A model generated the notes under the pieces. The model was not told where the DNA came from. It saw only the letters and a program-made list of their open reading frames with translations, and ran no database searches. Of a stretch of 64,000 nt of DNA, positions 18,092 through 27,383 are shown piece after piece (position 1 is the first letter of the stretch; each line of letters opens with the position of its first letter). Source of the DNA: an uncultured SAR86 cluster bacterium (GTDB taxonomy: Bacteria; Pseudomonadota; Gammaproteobacteria; Magnimaribacterales; AG-339-G14); contig CACILL010000003.1 of the NCBI GenBank assembly GCA_902587545.1, forward strand, positions 33,255 through 97,254, in the 5' to 3' direction. A program made the position numbers and the translations under genes.

Positions 18092-18970
18092 ATGACAAAT
18101 CTAAATTCAAGAACAATAGGAATATTATCAACATCTATTGGAGCCATACTTATTGGCGTTGCTCCAATTTTAGTGAGAACAAGTGAAATCACTCCTTCTT
18201 TGACAGGATTTTATAGATTTCTCTGCGCGACGTTCATTCTGTTTGTTTATGGGATTGTAAAAAATAAATTTATCAATCTCAAGTACAAAGATATTCTGAT
18301 TCTTGCAATACCAGGACTATTTTTTGGAAGTGACATTACTTTATGGCATTGGTCAATAGATCAAACATCAGTTGCTAATGCCGCTCTTTTTGTTAATACA
18401 GCTCCCATTTATGTGGCCATAATTTCTTATTTTTTATTTAAAGATAAATTAGATTTATTTTTTTATTTTGCTGGTTTTTGTTGTCTTGGAGGAGTGTTTT
18501 TAATTTTATTTGAACAAAATGAATATCAAACCTTTTCCGGAGATTTATTATCTTTAGTCGCTGCGGTCTTTTATTCAGGATATTTAATTTCAGTTAAAAA
18601 GTTTTCGGAAACTTATGAAACTTTTCATTTAATGTTTTTTTCTGCATTATTTGGATGCATTCCGCTTTATTTGGGAAGTCTTTTAGAGATTGGTCATGCC
18701 TTTCCTGAAACAGCCTTGGGGTGGTCAAATATTTTGTTCCAAGGCTTATTTATTCAAATTGCAGGACAAGGCTTAATTATTTATGGACTTTCTTTAATAA
18801 GAGTACAATTTTCGTCATTAATACTCTTAATCCAGCCGCTCACAGCAGCTTTTCTGGCCTTTTTACTATTTCAAGAAATGTTCTTAATCCAGCAGATTTT
18901 CGGTGCTATTATTCTTTTAATCGGGATTTATTTAGCAGGAATTTCCGATCAAAAAACTATAAAGAATTAA
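18092..18970 (+). CDS. EamA/DMT family transporter
   Basis: Inner-membrane permease with about ten hydrophobic segments in two EamA repeats across 292 residues. Typical features are the early GAILIGVAPILVR, FYRFLCATFIL and the motif SVANAALFVNTAPIYVAI. DMT carriers of this type export metabolites or amino acids, but the substrate cannot be told. It abuts the AtuA-like gene with no gap, so it may move a substrate or by-product of that pathway; this is inference. Confidence 0.88.
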   Translation: MTNLNSRTIGILSTSIGAILIGVAPILVRTSEITPSLTGFYRFLCATFILFVYGIVKNKFINLKYKDILILAIPGLFFGSDITLWHWSIDQTSVANAALFVNTAPIYVAIISYFLFKDKLDLFFYFAGFCCLGGVFLILFEQNEYQTFSGDLLSLVAAVFYSGYLISVKKFSETYETFHLMFFSALFGCIPLYLGSLLEIGHAFPETALGWSNILFQGLFIQIAGQGLIIYGLSLIRVQFSSLILLIQPLTAAFLAFLLFQEMFLIQQIFGAIILLIGIYLAGISDQKTIKN

Positions 18971-20734
18971 ATGTCAGAAGTGATAAAGATAGCAAATTGC
19001 AGTGGATTTTATGGAGACAATCTATCCATAGCAAAAAAAATGGTTGAAGGTGGACCAATAGATGTTTTAACAGGAGATTATCTTGCTGAATTGACGATGA
19101 CTATTTTGTATAACCAGAAAATGAAAAGGGGAGAAAATCTAGGATATGTAGGAACCTTTCTGAAACAGTTTAGAGATGTAGCAAAACTCTGCAATGATCA
19201 AAAAATTAAAATTGTTTCTAACGCAGGAGGTTTGAATCCTGCTTCAATGGCAGCTGAAGTTGAAAATATAATCAAAGAATTGAATCTTGATTTGAAGGTC
19301 GCTTACATTGATGGAGACGATTTGATGCCTAGACTAGATGAATTAAGTTCGTCTGGTGAAAAACTAAAAAATATTGATAAGAATAACGATCTTTTTTCTT
19401 ATGAGAAAAAACCACTTACTGCAAACGCTTACTTAGGAGCTTGGGGTATTAAAGAGGCTTTAGATAACGGCGCTGATGTGGTCATTTGCCCGAGAGTCAC
19501 GGATGCTGCTGTAGTTATAGGTCCTGCAGCATGGAAATTTAATTGGTCAAGAAATGATTATGATCAGCTTGCCGGAGCCCTTGCAGCTGGCCATATAATC
19601 GAATGCGGTGCTCAAGCCACTGGCGGTAATTATTCTTTTTTTAAAGAAGTTCCTACTTTTAAAGATATTGGTTATCCAATAGCTGAAATAAACCATGATG
19701 GTAGCTTTATAATTACCAAACACCCAAATACCGGAGGATTGGTTTCGGTTGGTACCGTCACAGCACAGCTTCTCTATGAGATAGGTTCTCCTGCTTATGT
19801 AAATCCAGATGTTATTTCTCATTTTGATACTCTAAAAATTGAACAAGAGGCCGAAGATAGAGTATTTGTTTCTGGTTGTAGAGGAAGTAGTCCACCTAAA
19901 GATCATAAAGTTTGTATTAATCTTGCGGGAGGTTTCAGAAATGGGACTGAGTTACTTCTTACAGGTTTAGATATTGAAGAAAAAGCTAAATTAATTACTG
20001 AAACTATTTTTGATTCGGTTGGCGGTAAAGAGCAGTTTGATAAGGTAGATATACAGTTACACAGAACTGATAAAGAAAATCCAGAAAGCAATGAACAGGC
20101 ACAAGCCTTTCTAAGAATTGATGTGATGTCTCAAAATCCAGATTTAGTTGGGCGATTATTCAGCGCTAAAATAATTGAATTAGCCTTAGCAAACTTTCCT
20201 GGCTGGACAGGAAGAAGTGGAGTTGTCCCTAGCGGACCTTATATTGAGTATTGGCCAGCATTGGTTGATAGTAAATTTATAAAGGAAAAAGTGCATTTTG
20301 ATGGCAAGACCATGGAAGTTATTCCAACTAGCCAACTGGACTTTGAAGAAGTTTATTACCAAAAGGAACCAGCTGAAGTAAAACAAATAACTGAAAATCC
20401 TGATACGGAAATATTTTTTGGAGATATCTTTGGCACCAGATCTGGAGATAAAGGGGGTTGCGCTAATCTTGGTGTATGGAGTAAAAATCCGGAAGCTTAT
20501 GGATTTTTATTTGATTATTTAACAGTTGATAAATTGAAAGAATTGCTCCCAGATTTAAAATCTTTTGAAATTGATAGATTTGAATTGCCTAATATTTTAT
20601 CTTTGAATTTTTATATTCACGGAATTTTGCAAGATGGAGTTTCTTCATCAACAAGAATGGACGGGCAGGCAAAATCTCTAGGGGAATATTTAAGAGCTAA
20701 AAAAATTAATGTGCCTAAAATTATTTTAAAATAA
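18971..20734 (+). CDS. AtuA-like protein (acyclic terpene utilisation, DUF1446)
   Basis: AtuA is required for growth on citronellol and geraniol in Pseudomonas, though its reaction is unknown. The N-terminus IANCSGFYGDNLSIA and the motif VLTGDYLAELTMTIL are typical, followed by SNAGGLNP, CPRVTDAAVVIGPAAW and GHIIECGAQATGGNY. A C-terminal domain beginning near IFFGDIFGTRSGDKGG matches the extra domain of long AtuA proteins. Length is 587 residues. It starts directly after the EamA stop and precedes a crotonase by 6 bp. Related proteins also sit near methylcrotonyl-CoA carboxylases, so a terpene role is likely but not certain. Confidence 0.85.
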   Translation: MSEVIKIANCSGFYGDNLSIAKKMVEGGPIDVLTGDYLAELTMTILYNQKMKRGENLGYVGTFLKQFRDVAKLCNDQKIKIVSNAGGLNPASMAAEVENIIKELNLDLKVAYIDGDDLMPRLDELSSSGEKLKNIDKNNDLFSYEKKPLTANAYLGAWGIKEALDNGADVVICPRVTDAAVVIGPAAWKFNWSRNDYDQLAGALAAGHIIECGAQATGGNYSFFKEVPTFKDIGYPIAEINHDGSFIITKHPNTGGLVSVGTVTAQLLYEIGSPAYVNPDVISHFDTLKIEQEAEDRVFVSGCRGSSPPKDHKVCINLAGGFRNGTELLLTGLDIEEKAKLITETIFDSVGGKEQFDKVDIQLHRTDKENPESNEQAQAFLRIDVMSQNPDLVGRLFSAKIIELALANFPGWTGRSGVVPSGPYIEYWPALVDSKFIKEKVHFDGKTMEVIPTSQLDFEEVYYQKEPAEVKQITENPDTEIFFGDIFGTRSGDKGGCANLGVWSKNPEAYGFLFDYLTVDKLKELLPDLKSFEIDRFELPNILSLNFYIHGILQDGVSSSTRMDGQAKSLGEYLRAKKINVPKIILK

Positions 20735-20740
20735 GACGAA

Positions 20741-21532
20741 ATGACAAGTAAAAAACTTTCAATAGAAAATCTAACCTTTCAAGCAACTAAAATAGATGTT
20801 TCTAACCACATTTTAACTATTACTTTGAACAGGCCTGAAAAGAAAAATGCACTTAACAATGTAATGATGAATGAAATAAATTATGCACTTGCGTATGCCA
20901 AACAAGAAAGAGCTATAAGAGTTGTAATTATTGCAGCGGAAGGAGATGTTTTTTGTGCAGGAGCAGACTTAAATAGAAAACAGGAAGAATCAAACGTTCC
21001 TAGGCTGGAGGGATCAGACGATATAAGTCTCTCAATTAGGCATTTGTATAAACCTGTTATTTGTAAGATTCAAGGATCGGTTCATGCTGGTGCTCTTCTA
21101 ATGGTTACAAATTGCACTCACGCAATCGCTGTTGAATCTGCAAAATTTTCGGCTCCTGAAATTCTTCGTGGGGTTTGGCCTCATATGGTTATGGCTGGAT
21201 TATTTAGAGTTATGCCTAAGAGAGTTGGATTAGATTTCTGTATGCGTGGTCAGGCAATAGATGCGAATAAAGCTCAAGAGTGGGGATTGATTAATGAATC
21301 TGTACCTCTAGAAGCTTTAGATGAAACTGTTGCTAAATTAGCAAAGGATTTAGCCAGTCTTGCTCCTGGCACAATGCAATTTGGTCTTGAAGCATATGTA
21401 AATCAAGACAATATGAATTTTGATGAAGCATTGCCTTACTTAGGAAAGAAAAGTGCTGAAACTTTTGCTGGTCCTGATGCAAAAGAGGGAATTGCTGCTT
21501 TTCTAGAGAAAAGAGAGCCCAAATGGGATTAA
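20741..21532 (+). CDS. Enoyl-CoA hydratase/isomerase family protein
   Basis: Crotonase-fold enzyme, 263 residues. NRPEKKNALNN and CAGADLN form the CoA and oxyanion region, and the second catalytic Glu is kept in FSAPEILRG. By manual alignment the first catalytic Glu (GGGCELA in hydratases) is replaced by Leu in HAGALLMV, as in some isomerases, so simple hydration is uncertain. In context it could act on an unsaturated carboxylated acyl-CoA made by the convergent carboxylase. Its end overlaps that carboxylase gene by 4 bp. Confidence 0.88.
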   Translation: MTSKKLSIENLTFQATKIDVSNHILTITLNRPEKKNALNNVMMNEINYALAYAKQERAIRVVIIAAEGDVFCAGADLNRKQEESNVPRLEGSDDISLSIRHLYKPVICKIQGSVHAGALLMVTNCTHAIAVESAKFSAPEILRGVWPHMVMAGLFRVMPKRVGLDFCMRGQAIDANKAQEWGLINESVPLEALDETVAKLAKDLASLAPGTMQFGLEAYVNQDNMNFDEALPYLGKKSAETFAGPDAKEGIAAFLEKREPKWD

Positions 21533-23448
21533 TCCAAGACAACTAAGGTTTGACCGTTTTCTACTTGTTCACCTTTAGAAACTAAAATATTTTTAATCTT
21601 TCCAGATGACGGAGCACTTACCTTATGTTCCATTTTCATCGCCTCTAAGATAATCAAAGTATCTCCTTTTTTAACGGAAGAACCTTTTTTAATTTGGACT
21701 TCTACTACCTTTCCTGGCATTGGTGCATTTAGACCGCCTTCAATTGTTCCTGAATCTTTAACTTCAAATTTGGGTAAAACATTAAAAAGCAAATCACCCT
21801 TGTAGGTATGAATCAATAAAAGATTATCTTCAAAAGATACCTTTGATCTGAGTCTAGATCCCGATATTTCTACATCTATAAAATTATCTTGCCAATCATA
21901 GACGGTTGCCAATTCTGAATCAGAAAATTTAAACTTACCATCTCTTGATTTTTTATAGTTAATAACAAAATTTGTATCCTTTAAAGAAAGTTTAACTTCC
22001 TGAAAAGGTAATCTTGCATTGTTCCACCCTGAATCCATATTCGTTAAAACAGAAGCGTTTTCTCTATTCAATCCTTGAATCCATAAACTTGCTGCTTTTG
22101 CATAATTTTTTATTTCTTCTTCGGAAAGGTCTACTTCTCCACTTAGTTTTTCTTTCTCGATGAAATCAGTAGTGGTAGCACCTTTTAAAAATTTCTCAGA
22201 TCTTAAAATAGCTATTAAGAATTCTCGGTTTGTTTGCATTCCACCAAAGTGACTATTTTCTAAAGCAAGAGCTAATTTTTTTGCAGCTTCTGTTCTAGTT
22301 TCTCCATAAGAAATAACTTTAGCTAACATTGGATCAAAATCAGGAGTAATGATTGACCCTGATTCAATTCCTACATCCCATCTAACGAGAGGATCATCTG
22401 TCGGTAAAAAAGAAATCATCTTTCCAGTTACTGGTAAGAAATCATTATTTGGATCTTCGGCATACAGTCTCACCTCTATAGAACTTCCAAACCAATCTAT
22501 ATCGGATTGGTCATAACCTAAAGACTCACCTTCGGCTATTCTGAGCTGTTCTTTTACAAGATCAATTCCGGTAACTTCTTCAGTAACAGGATGTTCAACT
22601 TGAAGCCTAGTATTAACCTCGAGAAACCAAAATTCTTTTGTCTTCTCATCAACGAGAAATTCAACAGTGCCAGCTGATTCATACTTCAATTTGGAAGCTA
22701 ACTTTATGGCAGCATCTCCCATTTTTTCTCTCATGGAATCATCAACCATGGGCGAGGGCGACTCTTCAACTACCTTTTGATGTCTCCTTTGAATTGAACA
22801 TTCTCTTTCTCCCAAATGAACCAAATTACCAAAGGAATCACCAAGGATTTGTACTTCTATGTGTCTAGACTTTTCAATGTATCTTTCTAAAAAAACTCTC
22901 TTATCGCCAAAGCCACCCTCAGCTTCTCTCTCTGCAGAAGCAATAGATTCTTTCAAATCCTTTGAACTTTTGACAATACGCATACCCTTACCACCACCTC
23001 CTGCGGCAGCTTTAACAAGGATAGGATAACCAATTTTGTTTGCATCTTTAGCTGAAGAACCTGAAGGTAGGGTGGGTACACCGGCTTTTTCTGCTAAAGT
23101 TTTTGCAGTAATTTTATCTCCCATTTTTTTTATGGCATTTGCAGAAGGACCTACCCACTTGATTCCTGCTTTTTTTACATTATTCGCAAAATTAGCATTT
23201 TCAGATAAAAATCCATAACCAGGGTGAATTGCATCTACATTATTTTTTTTAGCGATTTCTAAAATTTCTTTAGCATTTAAATATGAATCTGAAAGTTTAA
23301 AAGACTGATCTGCCTCTCTAACATAAGGAGTATTTTTATCAGCCTCTGTATAGATAGCTACACAGGTTATTCCCATATCGTGAGCACTTTTTATGATTCT
23401 ACTTGCGATTTCTCCCCTGTTTGAAATCAACAATTTTTTAATTGTCAT
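21529..23448 (-). CDS. Biotin-dependent acyl-CoA carboxylase alpha subunit (MccA/AtuF-like)
   Basis: Carries the biotin carboxylase and biotin carrier of an acyl-CoA carboxylase, 639 residues. The biotin carboxylase half (1-445) has KLLISNRGEIASRII, the ATP-grasp loop VKAAAGGGGKGMRIV, ERECSIQRRHQKV and EVNTRLQVEHPVTE. A linker domain follows, and the C-terminal carrier domain has the biotinylated lysine in LEAMKMEH (about residue 602). It overlaps the beta-subunit gene by 4 bp. Whether the substrate is 3-methylcrotonyl-CoA or geranyl-CoA cannot be settled here; the adjacent AtuA-like gene favours the latter modestly. Confidence 0.92.
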   Translation of the reverse strand: MTIKKLLISNRGEIASRIIKSAHDMGITCVAIYTEADKNTPYVREADQSFKLSDSYLNAKEILEIAKKNNVDAIHPGYGFLSENANFANNVKKAGIKWVGPSANAIKKMGDKITAKTLAEKAGVPTLPSGSSAKDANKIGYPILVKAAAGGGGKGMRIVKSSKDLKESIASAEREAEGGFGDKRVFLERYIEKSRHIEVQILGDSFGNLVHLGERECSIQRRHQKVVEESPSPMVDDSMREKMGDAAIKLASKLKYESAGTVEFLVDEKTKEFWFLEVNTRLQVEHPVTEEVTGIDLVKEQLRIAEGESLGYDQSDIDWFGSSIEVRLYAEDPNNDFLPVTGKMISFLPTDDPLVRWDVGIESGSIITPDFDPMLAKVISYGETRTEAAKKLALALENSHFGGMQTNREFLIAILRSEKFLKGATTTDFIEKEKLSGEVDLSEEEIKNYAKAASLWIQGLNRENASVLTNMDSGWNNARLPFQEVKLSLKDTNFVINYKKSRDGKFKFSDSELATVYDWQDNFIDVEISGSRLRSKVSFEDNLLLIHTYKGDLLFNVLPKFEVKDSGTIEGGLNAPMPGKVVEVQIKKGSSVKKGDTLIILEAMKMEHKVSAPSSGKIKNILVSKGEQVENGQTLVVLD

Positions 23449-25076
23449 AACCTAAATACCCCAAATCCTTCAGACCCTTTAACTTCTTTATTATTAACAA
23501 TCGATAAACACATTCCCAATACATTTCTCGTATCTCGGGGATCTATAATTCCATCATCACTAATAACGCTTGTAGCTCTCAAAGCTTTGGAACCCTTGTC
23601 ATGAGAGATTTGTTGATTTTTAACAATTTCTGCGTCAGCTTTTTCATCAAATCTAAGACCTTTTCTTGCAGCTTGACCTCTTCTCACGATAGACATCACT
23701 CCTGCGATCACTTCTCCACCCATTACTGCAATTTTTGCAGTTGGCCAAAGAAACGTGAAAGAATTCCCAAATTCTCTTCCGGACATTGCATAAGTTCCAG
23801 CCCCATATGAATTACCTACTATCACTGTAAGATGCGGAACGTTTGAGTTTGAAACAGCATTTAACATTTGAGCTCCTTTTTTAATGGAACCATCTTGTTC
23901 ATAATCTTTTCCGACCATAAATCCAGTGATATTTTGAAGAAAAACTAAAGGTAAATTTCTTTTGTTGCATAGTTGTATGAAGTGGGCTGCTTTTTGAGAA
24001 GCATCGGGAAAAAGCATACCGTTATTTCCAAGCACACCAACTGGGTATCCGTGAATGGAAATAAAACCACAAATTATTGTCGGTCCAAAAAGTGGTTTGA
24101 ATTCTTCGAACTTTGATCCATCGGAGATACGACCGATTATCTCTCTGATATCAAAAGGAGTCTTTAAACTTGGCTCGATAATTCCCAACAAGTCTTCTTG
24201 ACTATATTTAGGAGGAGCTATTTCAAATCGAGGATTATTCCCTTCTTTATCCCAATTTAAATGAGACATTACTTCTCGAGCAATTCTTATTCCATCTAAA
24301 TCATCCTCAGCTAAATATTCAGCTAAACCAGACTTTTCGGCATGCATTTTTGCACCCCCAATGTCTTCTCTGGAAGAAATTTCACCAGTTGCCATTTGAA
24401 CTAAAGGTGGTCCTGCAAGGGCAACATCTGCTTGGTTTTTAACAAAAATATTATAGTCCGACATCCCAGGTTGATAAGCTCCTCCAGCGGTAGCAGTTCC
24501 AAAAGCAACAGTTACAGTTGGAATATTTAGTTTTGAAAGCTCAGTTATTTCATAAAATTGTCTACCTGATTCAGCAAAATGACCCATTCCGCCAACAGCA
24601 GCTCCGGCTCTTGGACGTAAATCACCTCCAGCAGATTCAACAAATTGAATGAAAGGAATTCGACAATCTCGTGCAATTTGCATACATCTCATCCATTTTT
24701 TTACAGAGTAAAAATGCATTGCTCCTGCAAGAACAGTAGGATCATTTGCAAAGATTACACACTCGATTCCTGAAGATACTCCAATACCAGCAAAAGCACC
24801 GCCACCTATAGGGTATTCAGATTTGTAGGCCGCTAAACCGCTAATTTCTAAAAAAGGACTATCTGGATCCAAGAAGTGGAAAACTCTTTCTCGAACTGGA
24901 AGTTTTCCCCTTGCTGCTAATCTTTTATGATGATCTGGACCACCGCCTGCTTCAGCTTCATCTAATAGTTCATTCAATTCAGAAATCATCTCTAGCATGG
25001 ATGACTTGTTGTTCTCAAATTCTTCAGAATTTAAATTTAGTTTTGATTGGAAGGGTTGAGATTCTAGTTGCTTCAT
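23445..25076 (-). CDS. Acyl-CoA carboxylase carboxyltransferase beta subunit (MccB/AtuC-like)
   Basis: Transfers the carboxyl group from biotin to an acyl-CoA; partner of the following alpha subunit. The 543-residue protein has the paired crotonase-like halves of the family: KRLAARGKLPVRERV, ESAGGDLRPRAGAAVG, GTATAGGAYQPGMSDY in the first, and NITGFMVGKDYE, VGNSYGAGTYAMSGR and FLWPTAKIAVMGGE in the second. The length fits MccB or AtuC (about 535-540) rather than propionyl-CoA carboxylase. It is the first gene of a two-gene minus-strand operon. Isovaleryl-CoA or citronellyl-CoA dehydrogenase genes are not adjacent. Confidence 0.93.
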   Translation of the reverse strand: MKQLESQPFQSKLNLNSEEFENNKSSMLEMISELNELLDEAEAGGGPDHHKRLAARGKLPVRERVFHFLDPDSPFLEISGLAAYKSEYPIGGGAFAGIGVSSGIECVIFANDPTVLAGAMHFYSVKKWMRCMQIARDCRIPFIQFVESAGGDLRPRAGAAVGGMGHFAESGRQFYEITELSKLNIPTVTVAFGTATAGGAYQPGMSDYNIFVKNQADVALAGPPLVQMATGEISSREDIGGAKMHAEKSGLAEYLAEDDLDGIRIAREVMSHLNWDKEGNNPRFEIAPPKYSQEDLLGIIEPSLKTPFDIREIIGRISDGSKFEEFKPLFGPTIICGFISIHGYPVGVLGNNGMLFPDASQKAAHFIQLCNKRNLPLVFLQNITGFMVGKDYEQDGSIKKGAQMLNAVSNSNVPHLTVIVGNSYGAGTYAMSGREFGNSFTFLWPTAKIAVMGGEVIAGVMSIVRRGQAARKGLRFDEKADAEIVKNQQISHDKGSKALRATSVISDDGIIDPRDTRNVLGMCLSIVNNKEVKGSEGFGVFRL

Positions 25077-25146
25077 TACTTCTTTATAAAGAAAAAAATA
25101 TGCACTAATTTTTTCACAATGTCCATTTGATTATATTTAATTTGGG

Positions 25147-25152
25147 TATAAT
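25147..25152 (+). promoter_or_regulatory. -10 element for tRNA-Val
   Basis: A perfect TATAAT preceded by GGG lies 12 bp before the mature tRNA-Val 5' end, the spacing expected for a tRNA promoter. The best upstream match, TTGATT at 25127-25132, is only 14 bp away, so the -35 is not convincing. Confidence 0.5.
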
Positions 25153-25164
25153 GCTTTCTCTTTT

Positions 25165-25240
25165 GGGCGACTAACTCAATTGGTAGAGTGCCACCCTTAC
25201 AAGGTGGAAGTTACAGGTTCAAGTCCTGTGTCGCCCACCA
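25165..25240 (+). tRNA. tRNA-Val(UAC)
   Basis: Full cloverleaf with a 7-bp acceptor GGGCGAC/GTCGCCC, anticodon stem CCACC/GGTGG and loop CTTACAA with anticodon TAC. The T loop is TTCAAGT, the discriminator base is A, and the CCA end is encoded. It reads GUA valine codons. Confidence 0.97.
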
Positions 25241-25294
25241 TCAAAAACATCATTTTTTAATTGGCATATTTATTTTGAGTGTTAAATTAACCTT

Positions 25295-26890
25295 GTGAAC
25301 AAATACAGAAGAAAATTCCTAAAGAGTTTAGCCCTACTTTTACTTTTTCTGCCTATACGTATTTTTCCGTCATTTAATAAAGAATCGGTTATTTCTTTTA
25401 AGTATGGAGTGGCGAGTGGGGATCCTACAAATACTAATGTAATTTTATGGACAAAAATCTTACCAATGGGTAATCCAGAAATTAGAGTTAGGTGGGAAGT
25501 TTCAAGTTCCAAGGATTTTTCAAATCTTATTACCTATGGTCATGTCAGGACAAATTCTAAAAAAGATTATTCAGTTAAAGTTGATGCAAAAATTCCAAAA
25601 AAGTTTAATGGTGAAAAAATTTATTATAGATTTTTAGCAGATGGCAAAACCTCTGATATTGGAATGACATCAACATTACCTAGCGAAAATCCAAATAATT
25701 TTAATATCGCTTTTTGTAGCTGCTCAAATTATCCTGCAGGATATTTTAATGCTTACAAAGAAATAGCAAAAAATGAAAAAATAGACTTGGTTTTGCATCT
25801 TGGAGATTATCTCTATGAATATGGTCATGGTGGTTATGCGTCAAAGGATGCAGAACAAATGGGCAGAGTTGTAAATCCGAAACACGAAATGGTTTCATTG
25901 GATGATTATCGAAAAAGGTATGCGACATATAGGTCTGATCCCGATCTAAAATTATTACATCAAAAAAAACCTATGATTTCTGTTTGGGATGATCATGAAT
26001 TTACTAATGATAGTTGGCAAAAAGGAGCTCAAAACCATTCTAAAGATGAAGGTACATTTGCTAATAGAAAAAAGAGTGCTCTTCAAGCTTATTACGAATG
26101 GATGCCAATCCGTGAGAAAGGCAGAAAAGATAAAATTTGGAGAAATTTCAGGGTAGGAAATCTTATAAATTTGATGATGTTGGATACCAGATCATACAAA
26201 AGAGATAAACAATTAGATATAGAAAAATACTTTGACGGTAATTCTTTTAATAAAATTTCTTATTTAAGAGATATTAATAAACCAAGAAAACTTCTTGGTA
26301 AAGAACAGTTCAACTGGATAAGAAATAAAGTAGATAGTTCTTTTAAATGGTCTATTTTTGGACAACAAATTCTAATCGGGCCAAAATATTTACCAACAAT
26401 TTTTAAGGCTGTCGACAAAGAAAACTTTCCAAAATTTCTTCATAAATATCTTTCTTTAGCTGGTACTGAGATTCCTTACAATACAGATCAGTGGGATGGA
26501 TATCCAAAGGAAAGGGAAAAGTTTTATAAAACTATAAGCAATTCTCAATCCAGCCTCATTCTTGCGGGTGATTCACACAATTCTTGGCTTTCAAATCTAT
26601 TCGATAAAAATAATAAATTTGTTGGCGTTGAAATAGGAGCTCCTTCTATCACATCTCCAAATTTTGTTGATACTTTTGGAGATTTTACAGAAGCATTGGA
26701 TAAATCATTTATTGATTCAAATAAAGATCTTATTTGGACTAATGGAAGGAACAAGGGTTATGTAGAGCTTAATATTTTTGCGGAATATGTAGACGTCAAA
26801 TTCAATTTTGTTTCCTCGGTTAAATCTAAAAATTATAAGAATTTAAAACCCATAACTTTTAAAGTTAATCATAGCGAAGCAATCACTTAG
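25295..26890 (+). CDS. PhoD-like phosphatase/phosphodiesterase with Tat-like signal
   Basis: Metallophosphoesterase of the PhoD family, probably periplasmic. The N-terminus YRRKFLKSLALLLLF has the twin arginine, Phe and Leu-Lys of a Tat signal followed by a hydrophobic core. After a PhoD N-terminal domain (FKYGVASGDPTNTNVILW) come CSCSNYPAGYFNAY, HLGDYLYEYG, VWDDHEFTNDSW and ILAGDSHNSW, the metal-binding motifs of the catalytic domain. The start is GTG at 25295. In phosphate-poor seawater such an enzyme would release phosphate from esters, but no Pho box is apparent and the gene is flanked by tRNAs. Confidence 0.92.
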   Translation: MNKYRRKFLKSLALLLLFLPIRIFPSFNKESVISFKYGVASGDPTNTNVILWTKILPMGNPEIRVRWEVSSSKDFSNLITYGHVRTNSKKDYSVKVDAKIPKKFNGEKIYYRFLADGKTSDIGMTSTLPSENPNNFNIAFCSCSNYPAGYFNAYKEIAKNEKIDLVLHLGDYLYEYGHGGYASKDAEQMGRVVNPKHEMVSLDDYRKRYATYRSDPDLKLLHQKKPMISVWDDHEFTNDSWQKGAQNHSKDEGTFANRKKSALQAYYEWMPIREKGRKDKIWRNFRVGNLINLMMLDTRSYKRDKQLDIEKYFDGNSFNKISYLRDINKPRKLLGKEQFNWIRNKVDSSFKWSIFGQQILIGPKYLPTIFKAVDKENFPKFLHKYLSLAGTEIPYNTDQWDGYPKEREKFYKTISNSQSSLILAGDSHNSWLSNLFDKNNKFVGVEIGAPSITSPNFVDTFGDFTEALDKSFIDSNKDLIWTNGRNKGYVELNIFAEYVDVKFNFVSSVKSKNYKNLKPITFKVNHSEAIT

Positions 26891-26938
26891 ATTAGGTTTT
26901 TATATTGTTTTTGTAAGTTACTTTCGTTTCATACTATG

Positions 26939-26944
26939 TATAAT
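26939..26944 (+). promoter_or_regulatory. -10 element for tRNA-Asp
   Basis: A perfect TATAAT lies 14 bp upstream of the tRNA-Asp 5' end. No strong -35 hexamer is found at 16-18 bp; TTGTAA at 26911 is 22 bp away. PanD and the SDR may be transcribed from the same promoter. Confidence 0.45.
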
Positions 26945-26958
26945 TGTTTTCCTAAATT

Positions 26959-27037
26959 GGACCGGTAGTTCAGTTCTGGTTAGAACGCCGCCCTGTCACG
27001 GCGGAGGTCGCGGGTTCGAGCCCCGTCCGGTCCGCCA
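26959..27037 (+). tRNA. tRNA-Asp(GUC)
   Basis: Acceptor stem GGACCGG/CCGGTCC, anticodon stem CCGCC/GGCGG with loop CTGTCAC and anticodon GTC, T loop TTCGAGC, discriminator G and encoded CCA. The D loop (AGTTCTGGTTA) is two bases longer than in E. coli tRNA-Asp. The panD start lies 7 bp downstream. Confidence 0.97.
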
Positions 27038-27044
27038 TTAAAAT

Positions 27045-27374
27045 ATGTACATTACTGTTCTTAAATCTAAGTTACATAGAGTAAAAGTTACTTCTACAAA
27101 CATTGACTACGATGGATCTTGCGGAATTGATAAGGACTGGATGGATGCTCTTGATATTAAAGAATATGAACAAGTTCATATCTATAATATTTCAAATGGA
27201 AATAGATTTGTTACCTATGCCTTTTCTGAGGATGCCGGAAGCAAAAAGATTTCTCTAAATGGCGCTGCTGCCCATAAAGCAGATACTGGAGATTTAATAA
27301 TCGTATGTACTTACATGATGGGAAGTAAAGGTGATAAATTTCAAGAACCAAAAATTTTAAAAATTGAAGATTAG
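27045..27374 (+). CDS. panD: Aspartate 1-decarboxylase
   Basis: Makes beta-alanine from aspartate for pantothenate and CoA. The proenzyme cleaves itself before a serine to form a pyruvoyl group; the cleavage site G24-S25 is intact in YDGSCGID. Other motifs are KSKLHRVKVT (active-site Lys9 region) and ISLNGAAAHKADTGDLI. It is short, 109 residues against 126 in E. coli, missing only the variable tail. It follows tRNA-Asp by 7 bp and precedes an SDR by 9 bp. Confidence 0.96.
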   Translation: MYITVLKSKLHRVKVTSTNIDYDGSCGIDKDWMDALDIKEYEQVHIYNISNGNRFVTYAFSEDAGSKKISLNGAAAHKADTGDLIIVCTYMMGSKGDKFQEPKILKIED

Positions 27375-27383
27375 GAGATAATG

